Positions 38,876-47,117 of a stretch of 64,000 nt of DNA are shown piece after piece. Both the position numbers and the translations under genes were made by a program. The notes under the pieces are model-generated. The model saw nothing but the letters and a program-made list of their open reading frames with translations. It made no database searches and was not told the origin of the DNA. Within the stretch, counting starts at the first letter, position 1. Each line of letters begins with the position of its first letter. This DNA is from Claveliimonas acetigenes (lineage in GTDB: Bacteria > Bacillota > Clostridia > Lachnospirales > Lachnospiraceae), in the NCBI RefSeq assembly GCF_025567385.1, contig NZ_JAOQJU010000001.1, forward strand, positions 372,001 through 436,000. The letters are read 5' to 3'.

Positions 38876-39715
38876 ATGGATTATAAAGTGATTGTCGATA
38901 GCTGTGGAGAATTGACGGAGGAGATGAAGGTTTCCGGGCATTTTGAGACAGCGTCTTTGAGTATTGATGTTGATGAATATCATATCGTTGATGATGAAAG
39001 TTTTAACCAGCAGGAATTTTTGCGAATTGTGGCGGCGAGTCCGAATTGTCCAAAATCTTCCTGTCCATCGCCGGAGCGGTATATGGAAGGATTTCGATGT
39101 GATGCGGAGAGGGTGTATGCAGTTACTCTGTCATCTGAATTGAGTGGTTCGTATAACAGTGCAGTGCTCGGTAAGAATCTTTATCATGAAGAATACGGAG
39201 AGAAGGATATCCATGTATTTAATTCTAAATCAGCGTCTATTGGCGAGACATTGATTGCACTTAAGATAGCGGAATGTGAAGAGGCAGGAATGGACTTTGC
39301 GGAAGTCATTCGGACGGTTGAGGATTATATTGAAAGCCAGCACACATATTTTGTACTTGAATCATTAGAGACACTGAGGAAAAATGGCAGGTTGAGCGGT
39401 CTGAAAGCGGTAGTCGCAACTGCGCTGAATATTAAACCGGTCATGGGTTCCACACCCAAAGGGGAGATCTGTCAGTTAGGACAGGCGAGAGGAATTAAGA
39501 AGGCGCTTGGAAAGATGGTAGAGGAAGTTGTGAAGAATGCAGAAAATCCGTCTGAGAAAACGCTGGCAATCAGCCACTGTAACTGCAAAGAGCGTGCCCT
39601 TTGGGTGAAGGATTTGATTTTAGAAAAGATAAAGCCAAAAGATGTTATTGTCTTGGATACGGCCGGCATCAGCAGTATGTATGCTTCTGACGGTGGTGTG
39701 ATTGTCGTGATATAG
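38876..39715 (+). CDS. DegV family fatty-acid-binding protein
   Basis: 279 residues from ATG 38876 with GGGAGGA. VIVDSCGELTEEM, SCPSPERYMEGF (the S-C-P-S-P binding-loop motif), VYAVTLSSELSGSYNSA, SKSASIGETLIAL, then a C-terminal domain with LRKNGRLSGLKAVVATALNIKPV. Members bind a fatty acid and act as FakB-type donors to fatty-acid kinase. A single gene, no partner kinase nearby. Confidence 0.93.
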   Translation: MDYKVIVDSCGELTEEMKVSGHFETASLSIDVDEYHIVDDESFNQQEFLRIVAASPNCPKSSCPSPERYMEGFRCDAERVYAVTLSSELSGSYNSAVLGKNLYHEEYGEKDIHVFNSKSASIGETLIALKIAECEEAGMDFAEVIRTVEDYIESQHTYFVLESLETLRKNGRLSGLKAVVATALNIKPVMGSTPKGEICQLGQARGIKKALGKMVEEVVKNAENPSEKTLAISHCNCKERALWVKDLILEKIKPKDVIVLDTAGISSMYASDGGVIVVI

Positions 39716-39728
39716 ATGTGAAATTGGG

Positions 39729-39757
39729 TTGTACAATTGGGCGGTTTGTGTTAGAAT
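39729..39757 (+). promoter_or_regulatory. Promoter of the 81-residue membrane protein gene
   Basis: TTGTAC (39729-39734), 17-bp spacer, TAGAAT (39752-39757). Confidence 0.7.
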
Positions 39758-39787
39758 ACTACTAGTTGATAAAAAGGAGTACGTAGT

Positions 39788-40033
39788 ATGAGTCAGGAAA
39801 AGGTAAATAAATATAAAGAAGAAAAAGTGAACCGCAAGAAGAATATGAAGAAAGAAAAGATGGAGCGTCTGGTACGCCGGACAGTGGCCGCCCTGGTCGG
39901 GATTGTAATCATCGGATGGATTGGATATTCTGCTTACGATATTTATGAGACGAACCGTCCTAAGCAGACGGCGGAGATTAATTATGATGCCATTGATAAT
40001 TACCAGCAGGGACTGGACAGTGAGGCAGAATAA
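39788..40033 (+). CDS. Small membrane protein of unknown function
   Basis: 81 residues, AAAAAGGAG upstream. A very basic N-terminus (NKYKEEKVNRKKNMKKEKMERLVRR) leads to one transmembrane helix (TVAALVGIVIIGWIGYSAYDIY) and an acidic C-terminus. Stands alone between a promoter and a terminator, just upstream of the dcw operon. No family recognised. Confidence 0.8.
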   Translation: MSQEKVNKYKEEKVNRKKNMKKEKMERLVRRTVAALVGIVIIGWIGYSAYDIYETNRPKQTAEINYDAIDNYQQGLDSEAE

Positions 40034-40061
40034 TAACAGAATAAGGGACAAATGTAATGGA

Positions 40062-40090
40062 GAACGGGAAGTTTACTTCCCGTTCTTTTA
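40062..40090 (+). terminator. Terminator before the dcw operon
   Basis: GAACGGGAA (40062-40070) pairs perfectly with TTCCCGTTC (40077-40085), followed by TTTTATT. Confidence 0.92.
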
Positions 40091-40181
40091 TTATGGGGAA
40101 TTATCTGCTTTGCATTCTGTAGCGGAACACAGTATATAAAATACATGTCTGAACTATTACCTAAAAAAAGTAAAAAAGGGC

Positions 40182-40263
40182 TTGAAATCATAGAAAAAGT
40201 GTTTTACAATGGTTTCAAGTGGTAGAAAGTGGTGAAAAGTGGTATAAAGTGGAGTCAAAGTGG
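40182..40263 (+). promoter_or_regulatory. dcw promoter with MraZ-box repeats
   Basis: TTGAAA (40182-40187), 17 bp, TACAAT (40205-40210). Just downstream are five GTGG repeats at 40219, 40229, 40239, 40249 and 40260, i.e. 10, 10, 10 and 11 bp apart. Known: MraZ binds direct GTGG repeats in its own promoter region. The placement after the -10 suggests repression of initiation or early elongation. Confidence 0.93.
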
Positions 40264-40292
40264 AGCCACTTTATGAAAGAAGGTGAGTTCTG

Positions 40293-40733
40293 ATGTTGAA
40301 AGGAGAATACAGCCATAATATTGATCCCAAAGGCCGGTTAATCATTCCGGCAAAGTTTCGTGACGATCTAGGGGAGAATTTCGTCATAACAAAAGGGATG
40401 GAAAATTGTCTGTATGTATATCCCGAGACAGAATGGAACGCCTTTGAAGAAAAACTTAACGCCCTGCCAACCACCACTGACAAGAAAGCCAGAGCTTTTG
40501 CTTATTTTTTTCAAGGGAGCGCGACAGACGGCGATCTTGATAAGCAAGGCAGAACACTGATTCCGTCTGTGCTGAGGAACTATGCGCAGCTTGATAAAGA
40601 GGTTGTGTTTATCGGTATGGGAAAGCGTGCCGAGATATGGGACAAGGCAAGATGGGAGAAGAAGAATGCTGAAGTGGAACTTAACATTGAAGATATTGCA
40701 TCGGATATGGAAGAGTGTGGATTCAGTATCTAG
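40293..40733 (+). CDS. mraZ: Transcriptional regulator MraZ
   Basis: 146 residues, normal length. MLKGEYSHNIDPKGRLIIPAKFRD and the second copy FFQGSATDGDLDKQGRTLIPSVLR form the two AbrB-like half-sites (DxKGR). First gene of the dcw operon; it binds the GTGG repeats upstream and so controls the division genes. Confidence 0.97.
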   Translation: MLKGEYSHNIDPKGRLIIPAKFRDDLGENFVITKGMENCLYVYPETEWNAFEEKLNALPTTTDKKARAFAYFFQGSATDGDLDKQGRTLIPSVLRNYAQLDKEVVFIGMGKRAEIWDKARWEKKNAEVELNIEDIASDMEECGFSI

Positions 40734-40744
40734 AGGGAGAAGAT

Positions 40745-41680
40745 ATGGAATTCAAACACAGGTCAGTATTACTTGAAGAAACTGTAAATGGACTAAACAT
40801 TAAGCCGGACGGCATCTATGTAGATGGCACGCTTGGCGGCGGCGGACATGCCTATGAAGTGTGTGTGCGGCTGAATGACAAGGGGAGTATTGTAGGAATA
40901 GACCAGGATGAAGCAGCGATTGAAGCTGCCTCTATCCGATTAAAAGACTTCGGAGAGAAGGTTACGATAGTCAGGAGCAACTATTGTGATATGAAGTCGA
41001 GGCTCCATGAATTGGGCATTGACAAAGTCGATGGGATCATGCTTGATCTTGGCGTATCTTCGTATCAACTGGATACGCCGGAACGGGGATTCTCCTATCG
41101 CGAAGATGCAGCTCTGGATATGCGGATGGATAGGCGTCAGACAATGACGGCCAGAGACATCGTCAATGACTACAGTGAGATGGAACTCTATCGTGTGATC
41201 AGGGATTATGGTGAGGACAAGTTTGCGAAGAATATCGCCCGCCATATTGTTCTGGAACGCGAGAAGAGTTCCATCGAAACAACTGGGGAACTTACAGAGA
41301 TTATAAAGCATGCGATTCCGATGAAATATCAAAAAAAGTCGGGACATCCGGCAAAAAGAACATTCCAGGCAATCCGTATTGAATTAAACCGGGAATTGGA
41401 AGTTTTGAGAGATTCGTTGGATGATATGATTGAAATACTGAATCCTGGCGGAAGGCTGTGCATTATTACCTTCCATTCATTAGAAGACAGGATCGTAAAA
41501 AGTGCATTTAAAAAGAATGAAAATCCATGTACCTGTCCGAGCCATTTCCCGGTCTGTGTCTGTGGAAATGTTTCAAAGGGGAGGATTATTACAAAAAAGC
41601 CTATTCTGCCAAGTGTAGAAGAGCAGGAAAGTAATAGCCGTTCTAAGAGCGCGAAGCTCAGGATTTTTGAAAGGGTATAA
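40745..41680 (+). CDS. rsmH: 16S rRNA (cytosine1402-N4)-methyltransferase RsmH
   Basis: 311 residues from ATG 40745 (GAGGGAG). MEFKHRSVLLEETVNGL, the SAM loop VDGTLGGGGHAYEV, IMLDLGVSSYQLDTPERGFSYREDAALDMRMD, HPAKRTFQAIRIELNREL and ITFHSLEDRIVKSAF are all present. Also called MraW. Second gene of the operon, 11 bp after mraZ. Confidence 0.97.
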   Translation: MEFKHRSVLLEETVNGLNIKPDGIYVDGTLGGGGHAYEVCVRLNDKGSIVGIDQDEAAIEAASIRLKDFGEKVTIVRSNYCDMKSRLHELGIDKVDGIMLDLGVSSYQLDTPERGFSYREDAALDMRMDRRQTMTARDIVNDYSEMELYRVIRDYGEDKFAKNIARHIVLEREKSSIETTGELTEIIKHAIPMKYQKKSGHPAKRTFQAIRIELNRELEVLRDSLDDMIEILNPGGRLCIITFHSLEDRIVKSAFKKNENPCTCPSHFPVCVCGNVSKGRIITKKPILPSVEEQESNSRSKSAKLRIFERV

Positions 41681-41711
41681 ATAATTTGATTCATAAGAAA
41701 GGGTGAGCGGC

Positions 41712-42254
41712 ATGGCAGGAAGAACTGCTTCAACAAGAAGGTCACGCAGATATTATAACAATGCAGATTCCATGCGCCAGATGTATGTGTATGGCAATGC
41801 CGTGGAAAAACCGGCGTATGAGCCAAAAACGTCGGTAAAGAAGACAAGAAAAGAGAAGAAAATAAGTGCGCAGGTGCGCAGAAATCGGAAGAAAGCATTG
41901 CGCCTGAATAAAGGTTATGTTGTTTTTATGACGATAGCTGCGGTTTTGGCGCTGGTTGTGTGTGTGAATTATGTGAAATTACAGTCTCAGATAACCAGCA
42001 GGTCTAAAAATATTTCTGCTTTGCAGGAAGAGCTGGCGTCTATGAAAGAAGAAAATACAACCAGGTATAATGTGCTTGTAGATTCTGTTACATTGGAAGA
42101 AGTTGAAGACAAGGCAAAGAATGAGCTTGGCATGGTTCCGGCTAATGATAGTCAGATTGTAGAGTATGAGAATTCTTCTGACGACTATGTGAAGCAATAC
42201 GAAGAAATTCCGGAGGACGGCGTAGTGGCAAGTTCAAAAAACGTACAGAATTAA
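41712..42254 (+). CDS. FtsL-like division protein
   Basis: 180 residues from ATG 41712. A basic cytoplasmic part with RKEKKISAQVRRNRKKALRLNKG, a transmembrane helix (YVVFMTIAAVLALVVCVNYV, about 79-98), then a short coiled coil (LQSQITSRSKNISALQEELASMKEEN) and a LGM motif (KNELGMVPAND). This bitopic build and position between rsmH and pbp is that of FtsL, which works with FtsQ/DivIC to activate septal synthesis. FtsL sequences diverge, so identity rests on position and topology. Confidence 0.8.
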   Translation: MAGRTASTRRSRRYYNNADSMRQMYVYGNAVEKPAYEPKTSVKKTRKEKKISAQVRRNRKKALRLNKGYVVFMTIAAVLALVVCVNYVKLQSQITSRSKNISALQEELASMKEENTTRYNVLVDSVTLEEVEDKAKNELGMVPANDSQIVEYENSSDDYVKQYEEIPEDGVVASSKNVQN

Positions 42255-42264
42255 GGGGGAGACT

Positions 42265-44268
42265 ATGGCGAAGAAAAAAAGTGCGTTGAGAAAAAAGTTT
42301 CCTAAATTTATGCAGAAAAAGCTAGTAATGCTCTATGTGGCAATTATACTAGCTTTTGTTGGTCTAGTAGGAAGAATTACATACATTAATGCCTCGAAAG
42401 GCGATGAATATACAAAACTTGTGTTAGAACAGCAGCAGTATGACAGTAGGACGATTCCTTATAAGCGCGGGGATATCCTTGACAGGAATGGCACGAAGCT
42501 TGCCACAAGCGAGCGTGTTTATAATGTCATTCTGGATGTAAAAGCAATGCTCAGTGACGAAGATTATGTTGAACCAACGATTCGGGTGTTGACAGATTGT
42601 TTTGGTGTTGACGAGGCGACAGTAAGAGCATTAATTCAGGAGAATCCGGATAGCAGATATGAGCCTTTGTTAAAAGGAATTGATTATAATAAAGCGAAGG
42701 AATTTGAAGAGATTGATGCAGATGAGGAAAATTATCCTGATGTACAAGGAATCTGGCTGGAAGAAGATTATGTAAGAAATTATCCTTATAACACGCTGGC
42801 GAGTGATGTTCTGGGATTTACGGTAGATGGGAATGTGGGGAATGCGGGAATTGAGGCGTCCTATAATTCCATCTTGAATGGAACTGACGGAAGGGAATAT
42901 GGATATCTGGATCAGGATTCTACTGTTGAACATACAGTAAAAGAACCTGTAAACGGCAGCACAGTAGTCTCTACAATTGATCTTCAGGTGCAGAGTATTG
43001 TGGAAAAGCATATACTTGCTTTTAATGAAGAGCATAGAAATGAGGCGTCAGTTGGAGAGGGAAGCGCTAATACGGGCGTGATTGTTATGAATCCGCAGAA
43101 CGGAGAAATTATAGCAGAAGCTTCGTATCCCAATTTTGATTTGAATAATCCGAGGGAGTTATCTGCTTATTATACACAAGAACAGCTTAGTGCTATGACT
43201 GATGAAGAACAGATAGAAGCGTTAAATGCTCTGTGGAGAAATTTTTGTGTCAGCGATACCTATGAGCCGGGTTCGACGATAAAGCCATTTACGGTGGCAG
43301 CAGGATTGGAGACGGGGGCACTTACAGGTGATGAGTATTTTAACTGCGGCGGTATGCTGCATGTGGGAGATCATGATATTCATTGTATTAACCGGAGTGG
43401 TCATGGAACACAGTCACTGAAGGAAGCGGTGGAGAATTCTTGTAATGTGGCTTTGATGCAGATTGGCAGCATGATTGGTGTAGATGATTTTTGTAAATAT
43501 CAGCATATTTTTGGCTTTGGCGAACTGACGGGCATAGACCTTCCCGGAGATGCCTCTACGGCCGGTCTTTTGTATACACCGGAAAATATGGATGACGCCA
43601 GTTTGGCAACCAATGCATTTGGGCAGAATTTTAATGTGACGATGACACAACTTATAGCGGGATTCTGTTCTTTGATTAATGGCGGAGAGTATTATGAACC
43701 TCATATTGTAAAACAGATACAGGATGAAAATGGGAATATAATCAGTAATGAGGAACCTGTTCTGGTAAAGAGAACCATTTCTCAGGAAACCAGTACGATG
43801 GTAAAAGATTATATGCGGGGAGTTGTGCTGAACGGAAGCGGCAATAAGGCAGATATGGAAGCGTACGAAGTCGGAGGTAAAACAGGAACGGCGGAGAAGC
43901 TTCCCAGAGACAATGGAAAATATCTGGTTTCTTTTATTGGTTATGCACCGCAGGAGAATCCGGAGGTGGTTATCTATGTGGTAATTGATGAGCCAAATGC
44001 TGAGGATCAGGCACAGAGTGCATTTGCTGTACAGCTCGCAAGAGATATTATGGATGAAATATTCCCATATCTTGGAATTACAAAAATTCCGGGTTCAGAG
44101 AATACGACCGCGGAGGATGAGATGACAGAAGATACGGATGAGTCTTATGATGAGGAGACGTCGGATGATGAATCTTATGATGACTCCTATGATGACTCCT
44201 ATGATGACGAATCCTATGACGAGTATTATGATGAATCTTATGACGAGTACTATGATGAATATGAATAA
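42265..44268 (+). CDS. Class B penicillin-binding protein with acidic repeat tail
   Basis: 667 residues. One N-terminal transmembrane helix (about 19-40), a dimerisation/pedestal domain, and the transpeptidase with Ser337-x-x-Lys340 (EPGSTIKPF), Ser392-x-Asn394 (SCN) and Lys539-Thr-Gly (GGKTGTAEK). After the transpeptidase, about 55 residues are nearly all Asp, Glu, Ser and Tyr, built on ESYDDSYDD-like units. It acts in septal peptidoglycan cross-linking with FtsW. The acidic tail replaces the PASTA domains seen in some clostridial homologues. Class: PBP2B/SpoVD-type. Confidence 0.92.
   Translation: MAKKKSALRKKFPKFMQKKLVMLYVAIILAFVGLVGRITYINASKGDEYTKLVLEQQQYDSRTIPYKRGDILDRNGTKLATSERVYNVILDVKAMLSDEDYVEPTIRVLTDCFGVDEATVRALIQENPDSRYEPLLKGIDYNKAKEFEEIDADEENYPDVQGIWLEEDYVRNYPYNTLASDVLGFTVDGNVGNAGIEASYNSILNGTDGREYGYLDQDSTVEHTVKEPVNGSTVVSTIDLQVQSIVEKHILAFNEEHRNEASVGEGSANTGVIVMNPQNGEIIAEASYPNFDLNNPRELSAYYTQEQLSAMTDEEQIEALNALWRNFCVSDTYEPGSTIKPFTVAAGLETGALTGDEYFNCGGMLHVGDHDIHCINRSGHGTQSLKEAVENSCNVALMQIGSMIGVDDFCKYQHIFGFGELTGIDLPGDASTAGLLYTPENMDDASLATNAFGQNFNVTMTQLIAGFCSLINGGEYYEPHIVKQIQDENGNIISNEEPVLVKRTISQETSTMVKDYMRGVVLNGSGNKADMEAYEVGGKTGTAEKLPRDNGKYLVSFIGYAPQENPEVVIYVVIDEPNAEDQAQSAFAVQLARDIMDEIFPYLGITKIPGSENTTAEDEMTEDTDESYDEETSDDESYDDSYDDSYDDESYDEYYDESYDEYYDEYE
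44160..44265 (+). repeat. Low-complexity repeats coding the acidic PBP tail
   Basis: Units of TATGATGACTCC and TATGATGAATCT recur many times within this stretch. Each codes Tyr-Asp-Asp/Glu-Ser. Confidence 0.8.
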
Positions 44269-44285
44269 AATATGATATCTGGAAT

Positions 44286-44337
44286 AACCTTGCAGGAGCG
44301 TTAATAAATTATAACAATAGTTTCTGCGAGGTTTTTT
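44286..44337 (+). terminator. Terminator-like hairpin ending at the next start codon
   Basis: AACCTTGCAG (44286-44295) pairs with CTGCGAGGTT (44324-44333; one G-U) with six Ts. The only ribosome-site-like sequence for the following TTG (44341) is GCGAGG, within this stem. Confidence 0.7.
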
Positions 44338-44340
44338 CGT

Positions 44341-46065
44341 TTGAAGAATAAGACATATAATAAGAAAAAAATATTTATTGTATTTATTGCCGCCTTTCTT
44401 ATTATCCTTTTTCTGATAGGAAGGCTTGTCTATCTTATGGTATTTGATGCGGAGTACTATCAGAAAAAGGCGGAAGAGCTGCATGAACGGGAGCGGGATA
44501 TTAAGGCGGCCAGGGGAGAAATTGTGGATGTGAATGGTACTGTTCTTGCAACCAATAAGACAGTTTGTACTATTTCGGTCATCCACAGTCAGATAAAGGA
44601 GCCGGAAGAGGTGATAAAAAAACTTTCTTCTATTCTGGAACTGGACGAGGAAACGGTAAGAAAACGAGTGGAAAAGGTATCTTCTATCGAAAGAATTAAG
44701 ACAAATGTAGAGAAAGAGACGGGAGATGAGATTCGTAATCTGGAATTAGAAGGCGTAAAGGTAGACGAAGATTTTAAGCGGTATTATCCCTACAATGAGC
44801 TGGCTTCTACGGTACTTGGATTTACCGGAGGGGATAACCAGGGAATTATTGGATTGGAAGTAAAATACGAAGAATATTTAAAAGGGCAGGATGGGAAGAT
44901 TTTAACTACTACAGACGCAAGGGGAGTGGAACTGGAAGGGGTTGCGGAAGACCGCATGGAACCTGTGGCTGGTGATACCCTTCAAATTAGTATGGATTAT
45001 AACGTGCAGATGTATGCGCAGCAGATGGCAGAAAAGGTTATGGAGGAAAAGCAGGCAGACGGGGTTTCGATTATTCTGATGAATCCGAAGAACGGAGAAA
45101 TATTGACAATGGTAAATGTACCGGAATTTAATCTGAATGATCCGTTTACGCTGAATACAGGAGCTGACGGGAATAGTCTCACCGAGGAAGAAAAGCAGGA
45201 CGCATTGAATCAGATGTGGAGAAACCGGTGTATTAATGATACCTATGAGCCGGGTTCGACTTTTAAAATTATTACTTCATCTGCCTGTCTGGAGGAAGGT
45301 GTGGTAAATCTTACAGATAATTTCAGCTGTCCCGGATATCGTGTAGTGGAAGACCGGAAGATACGATGCCATAAGGTAGGCGGACACGGAGCGGAAACCT
45401 TTGTGCAGGGGGTTCAGAACTCCTGTAATCCGGTATTTATTGATATTGGGCTGAGACTAGGGGCTGATAAATTCTGTGATTATTTTGAAAAATTCGGTTT
45501 GATGGGGATGACCGGAGTAGACTTGCCCGGTGAGGCGTCTACCATTATGCATAAGCGAGAAAATATTGGATTGGTGGAACTTGCGACTATGACGTTCGGT
45601 CAGTCCTTTCAGGTTACTCCCATGCAGATGGCGGCGACGGTCAGTTCTTTGATTAATGGTGGAACCAGGGTTATCCCACATTTTGGAGTCCGGGTTCTTA
45701 CGAAAGAAGGAGAAGAGGTGGAGACATTGAGGTATGACAGCGGTGAGAGGATTCTTTCGGAAGATGTTTCTGAAACGATGCGAACAATTCTGGAAAGTGT
45801 TGTATCCGAAGGATCCGGCAAAAACGGGGCGGTAGAAGGATACCGGATCGGTGGTAAGACTGCTACATCCCAGACACTTCCCAGAAGCGCTAACAAATAC
45901 ATTTCTTCTTTTATTGGATTCGCTCCGGCGGATGATCCTCAGGTTCTCGGAATGTGTATTATCTATAATCCCCAGGGAGTCTATTATGGAGGAACGATTG
46001 CGGCTCCGGTAATCGGTAAAATTTTTGAAAATGTCCTTCCCTATCTTGGCATTGAAAAAGAGTAG
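44341..46065 (+). CDS. Second class B penicillin-binding protein (SpoVD-like)
   Basis: 574 residues from TTG 44341. A basic N-terminus and one transmembrane helix (IFIVFIAAFLIILFLIGRLVYLMVF) precede a dimerisation domain (RERDIKAARGEIVDVNGTVLATN) and a transpeptidase with Ser306-x-x-Lys309 (EPGSTFKII) and Ser361-x-Asn363 (SCN). The third motif is Lys506-Thr-Ala (GGKTATSQT) instead of KTG. No PASTA domain. Tandem class B PBPs (septal and spore-cortex type) are common in spore formers at this locus. Confidence 0.9.
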   Translation: MKNKTYNKKKIFIVFIAAFLIILFLIGRLVYLMVFDAEYYQKKAEELHERERDIKAARGEIVDVNGTVLATNKTVCTISVIHSQIKEPEEVIKKLSSILELDEETVRKRVEKVSSIERIKTNVEKETGDEIRNLELEGVKVDEDFKRYYPYNELASTVLGFTGGDNQGIIGLEVKYEEYLKGQDGKILTTTDARGVELEGVAEDRMEPVAGDTLQISMDYNVQMYAQQMAEKVMEEKQADGVSIILMNPKNGEILTMVNVPEFNLNDPFTLNTGADGNSLTEEEKQDALNQMWRNRCINDTYEPGSTFKIITSSACLEEGVVNLTDNFSCPGYRVVEDRKIRCHKVGGHGAETFVQGVQNSCNPVFIDIGLRLGADKFCDYFEKFGLMGMTGVDLPGEASTIMHKRENIGLVELATMTFGQSFQVTPMQMAATVSSLINGGTRVIPHFGVRVLTKEGEEVETLRYDSGERILSEDVSETMRTILESVVSEGSGKNGAVEGYRIGGKTATSQTLPRSANKYISSFIGFAPADDPQVLGMCIIYNPQGVYYGGTIAAPVIGKIFENVLPYLGIEKE

Positions 46066-46129
46066 GAAATGAAGTATACTATTGTAAGTCGAAAAAAGAG
46101 ATTAACAAAAGAAGTAAAGAGGTGTATAT

Positions 46130-47086
46130 ATGGATTACAAGGTGTTTATACCAGTATTGATTTCCTTTGCATTGAGTGTGATAATGGGGCCGCTGATTAT
46201 CCCGGTGCTGCGTAAATTGAAAATGGGGCAGACAGAGCGGGAAGAAGGGGTGCAGTCACATTTAAAGAAGGCAGGAACGCCAACTATGGGCGGTGTCATC
46301 ATTCTTCTCAGTGTTGTAATAACATCCGTGTTTTATATTAAGGATTATCCGAAGATTATTCCTATTTTATTTGTGACGCTGGGATTTGGATTGATTGGAT
46401 TTTTGGATGATTATCTGAAGGTGGTTATGAAGCGCTCCGATGGATTGTTCCCCAAACAGAAGATGGCGCTTCAGATTCTGGTTACGGCGGTGTTTGCGTT
46501 CTATATTGTTCGTTTTACGGATGTTCCGCTTACCATGTTGATTCCGTTTTCTGGAGGAAAATATCTGGATATTGGCTGGCTGGCGATTCCGCTTCTTTTT
46601 GTAGCAGTGATCGGCACGGTAAACGGGGTCAATTTTACAGACGGTCTTGATGGTCTTGCCTCCAGTGTGACGGTTTTGGTAGCTACGTTCTTTACGGTAG
46701 TGGCAATCGGGACGAAGAGCGGGATAGAGCCGATTACCTGCGCAGTAGTAGGAGCTTTACTCGGCTTTCTGCTTTTTAATGTGTATCCGGCAAGCGTATT
46801 TATGGGAGATACAGGTTCACTGGCGCTGGGAGGATTTGTGGCATCCACGGCGTATATGCTTCAGATGCCGATATTTATTATGATTGTGGGCCTGGTTTAT
46901 CTGGTAGAAGTATTAAGTGTTATGATTCAGGTAACATATTTTAAAAAGACCGGAGGCAAGCGGTTTTTTAAGATGGCGCCAATTCATCATCATTTTGAAT
47001 TGTGCGGGTGGTCCGAAACAAGAGTTGTGGCAGTATTTTCAATTATTACGACAATTCTCTGCCTGATTGCGTTGATGGCAATGTAG
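46130..47086 (+). CDS. mraY: Phospho-N-acetylmuramoyl-pentapeptide transferase MraY
   Basis: 318 residues, ten transmembrane segments. GTPTMGGVIILLSVVITS, GLIGFLDDYLKV (DD pair), VNGVNFTDGLDGLASS, FMGDTGSLALGGF and MAPIHHHFELCGWSE are the diagnostic MraY motifs. Makes lipid I from UDP-MurNAc-pentapeptide. AAAGAGGTG before ATG 46130. Confidence 0.97.
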   Translation: MDYKVFIPVLISFALSVIMGPLIIPVLRKLKMGQTEREEGVQSHLKKAGTPTMGGVIILLSVVITSVFYIKDYPKIIPILFVTLGFGLIGFLDDYLKVVMKRSDGLFPKQKMALQILVTAVFAFYIVRFTDVPLTMLIPFSGGKYLDIGWLAIPLLFVAVIGTVNGVNFTDGLDGLASSVTVLVATFFTVVAIGTKSGIEPITCAVVGALLGFLLFNVYPASVFMGDTGSLALGGFVASTAYMLQMPIFIMIVGLVYLVEVLSVMIQVTYFKKTGGKRFFKMAPIHHHFELCGWSETRVVAVFSIITTILCLIALMAM

Positions 47087-47117
47087 CAGAGCAGTGATTT
47101 TGTACGGGGAGGATATT

